Assembly (NCBI GenBank): GCA_903834675.1
Contig: CAILKC010000913.1
Span: 1-6,207 of the forward strand
Direction of reading: 5' to 3'
DNA: 6,207 nucleotides
From: an uncultured Victivallales bacterium
GTDB lineage: Bacteria; Verrucomicrobiota; Lentisphaeria; Oligosphaerales; JAFGRS01
The stretch's first letter is position 1, and each line of letters opens with the position of its first letter. Under the pieces are notes generated by a model, which made no database searches, was not told the DNA's origin, and saw nothing but the letters and a program-made list of their open reading frames with translations. Of this stretch, positions 5,236 through 6,207 are shown piece by piece. A program made the position numbers and the translations under genes.

Positions 5236-6207
5236 TCAGACGTCGTAGTAGAGCTTGAACTCCCACGGGTGCGGTCGCAGAGCCATGGCGTTGACGTCAT
5301 TATCCATCTTGTAGCTGATCCACGTGTCGATCACGTCCTGCGTGAAGACATCGCCCTTGAGCAGGAACTGGTGGTCGGCACGCAGGGCTTCGAGGGCCTC
5401 GCGCAGGCTGCCGGGCGTATGCGGCACGGTGGAGAGTTCCTCGGGGCTCATATCGTAGATATCGCGATCCAGCGGGGCTCCGGGATGGATCTTGTTCTGG
5501 ATGCCGTCGATGGCCGCCATGAGCATGGCCGACATGGCCAGGTAGGGATTGCAGCTCGGGTCCGGGCAGCGGAATTCCAGGCGCTTGGTCTTGGGGTTGT
5601 TCGAGTACATGGGGATACGGATCGAGGCGGACCGGTTGCGGCTGGAGTAGGCCAGGTTGACGGGCGCCTCGAAGCCAGGGACCAGCCGCTTGTAGCTGTT
5701 GGTCGTCGGGTTACAGATCGCCAGCAACGCGGGCGCATGCTTGAGCAGACCGCCAATGGCGTACAGGGCCATCTCGCTCAGGCCGGCATAGCCATCCCCA
5801 GCAAAGAGTGGCTGGCCCTTCTTCCAGATGGACATGTGCACATGCATGCCACTGCCGTTGTCCTTGAACAGCGGCTTGGGCATAAAGGTAACCGTCTTGC
5901 CGTACTTCTTGGCGACGTTCTTGATGACGTACTTGTACTTGAGCATCATGTCGCCCATGGCGACCAGCGCGGCATAGCGGATGTCAATCTCGGCCTGCCC
6001 CGCCGTGGCCACCTCGTGGTGCTGACGTTCGATGGGCACGCCGATCTGCTCCAGCGTCAGCATCATCTCGCTGCGCATATCCTGCTGGCTGTCCGCCGGC
6101 GGTACCGGGAAGTAGCCTTCCTTGTAGCGAATCTTGCAGCCGTCATTGTGCGACAGGCCACTGGCGTCGAGGTTCTCCTTGCGACCGCTGTTCCAGTCGC
6201 CTTCCGA
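5236..6207 (-). CDS. glnA: Glutamine synthetase type I, C-terminal 323 residues (5' end cut)
   Basis: Catalyses ATP-dependent glutamine formation from glutamate and ammonia in the cytosol, as a dodecamer. The frame enters at 6207 (SEGDWNSG) and ends at TGA 5238-5236. Against E. coli GlnA it begins near residue 148, so about 147 residues, including the beta-grasp region, lie outside. Visible landmarks in E. coli numbering: [16 protein letters not shown] with metal-ligand Glu212 and Glu220; [10 protein letters not shown] with His269; [17 protein letters not shown] with the Glu327 flap; the [10 protein letters not shown] arginine segment; RLEFRCPDP with Glu357 and Arg359; and a C-terminus ending EFKLYYDV. 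Tyr397 is present within DIYDM, as in GSI-beta enzymes controlled by adenylylation. Predicted full length is about 470 residues, the normal size. All catalytic residues in view are kept, so it should be active. The promoter and any NtrC/sigma54 sites are outside the window. Confidence 0.97.
   Translation of the reverse strand, partial: SEGDWNSGRKENLDASGLSHNDGCKIRYKEGYFPVPPADSQQDMRSEMMLTLEQIGVPIERQHHEVATAGQAEIDIRYAALVAMGDMMLKYKYVIKNVAKKYGKTVTFMPKPLFKDNGSGMHVHMSIWKKGQPLFAGDGYAGLSEMALYAIGGLLKHAPALLAICNPTTNSYKRLVPGFEAPVNLAYSSRNRSASIRIPMYSNNPKTKRLEFRCPDPSCNPYLAMSAMLMAAIDGIQNKIHPGAPLDRDIYDMSPEELSTVPHTPGSLREALEALRADHQFLLKGDVFTQDVIDTWISYKMDNDVNAMALRPHPWEFKLYYDV
5455..5457 (-). other. glnA: Putative adenylylation tyrosine codon of GlnA
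   Basis: This TAC codon encodes the tyrosine in [11 protein letters not shown], which aligns with KNLYDLPPEE of E. coli GlnA, where Tyr397 is adenylylated by GlnE. The surrounding Asp and Pro-Glu-Glu are kept. Presence of the tyrosine makes regulation by adenylylation possible but does not prove it. Confirmation needs a glnE gene elsewhere in the genome. Confidence 0.6.

Noticed and set aside
5236..6078. ATG at 6078 as the true start of glutamine synthetase
   Set aside because: The frame continues upstream to the window edge with residues that align to GlnA (SEGDWNSG and GYFPVPP), so this methionine is internal.

Overview
The window looks like chromosomal DNA from a GC-rich Gram-negative (two-membrane) bacterium. 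The evidence is the base composition by eye, the strong G/C preference at third codon positions, a large AsmA-family envelope protein, and a bacterial type I glutamine synthetase. The phylum cannot be fixed from the sequence alone. The synthetase C-terminus would fit a PVC-group or similar lineage, but that is a weak guess.

Layout: both genes lie on the minus strand. From right to left in the direction of transcription: (1) 6207-5236 is the 3' two-thirds of glnA, cut by the right window edge. (2) 5235-4819 is a 417-bp spacer holding a long hairpin close behind glnA, a 16-bp perfect palindrome, a possible sigma70-type promoter and a ribosome binding site. (3) 4818-1 is one uninterrupted reading frame of 1606 codons with no stop, running off the left edge. 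It encodes a very large AsmA-like protein: an N-terminal membrane anchor, two long beta-rich stretches separated by proline-rich linkers, an AsmA-type C-terminal domain, and a Pro/Ala-rich tail built from DNA repeats. Because this frame is open at the window edge, it is easy to miss behind shorter antisense ORFs, notably one of 623 codons.

The two genes have no obvious shared pathway. GlnA assimilates ammonia in the cytosol. The AsmA-like protein should be anchored in the inner membrane with its bulk in the periplasm, where relatives take part in envelope homeostasis and phospholipid transport. The hairpin and the candidate promoter suggest separate transcription. The least ordinary part of the window is the repeat-built tail at 1-462: seven 12-bp units in two synonymous versions, plus a 62-bp perfect direct repeat with an 81-bp (27-codon) period. 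I see no mobile element, CRISPR array, tRNA or rRNA, and no convincing evidence of a new multi-gene system.
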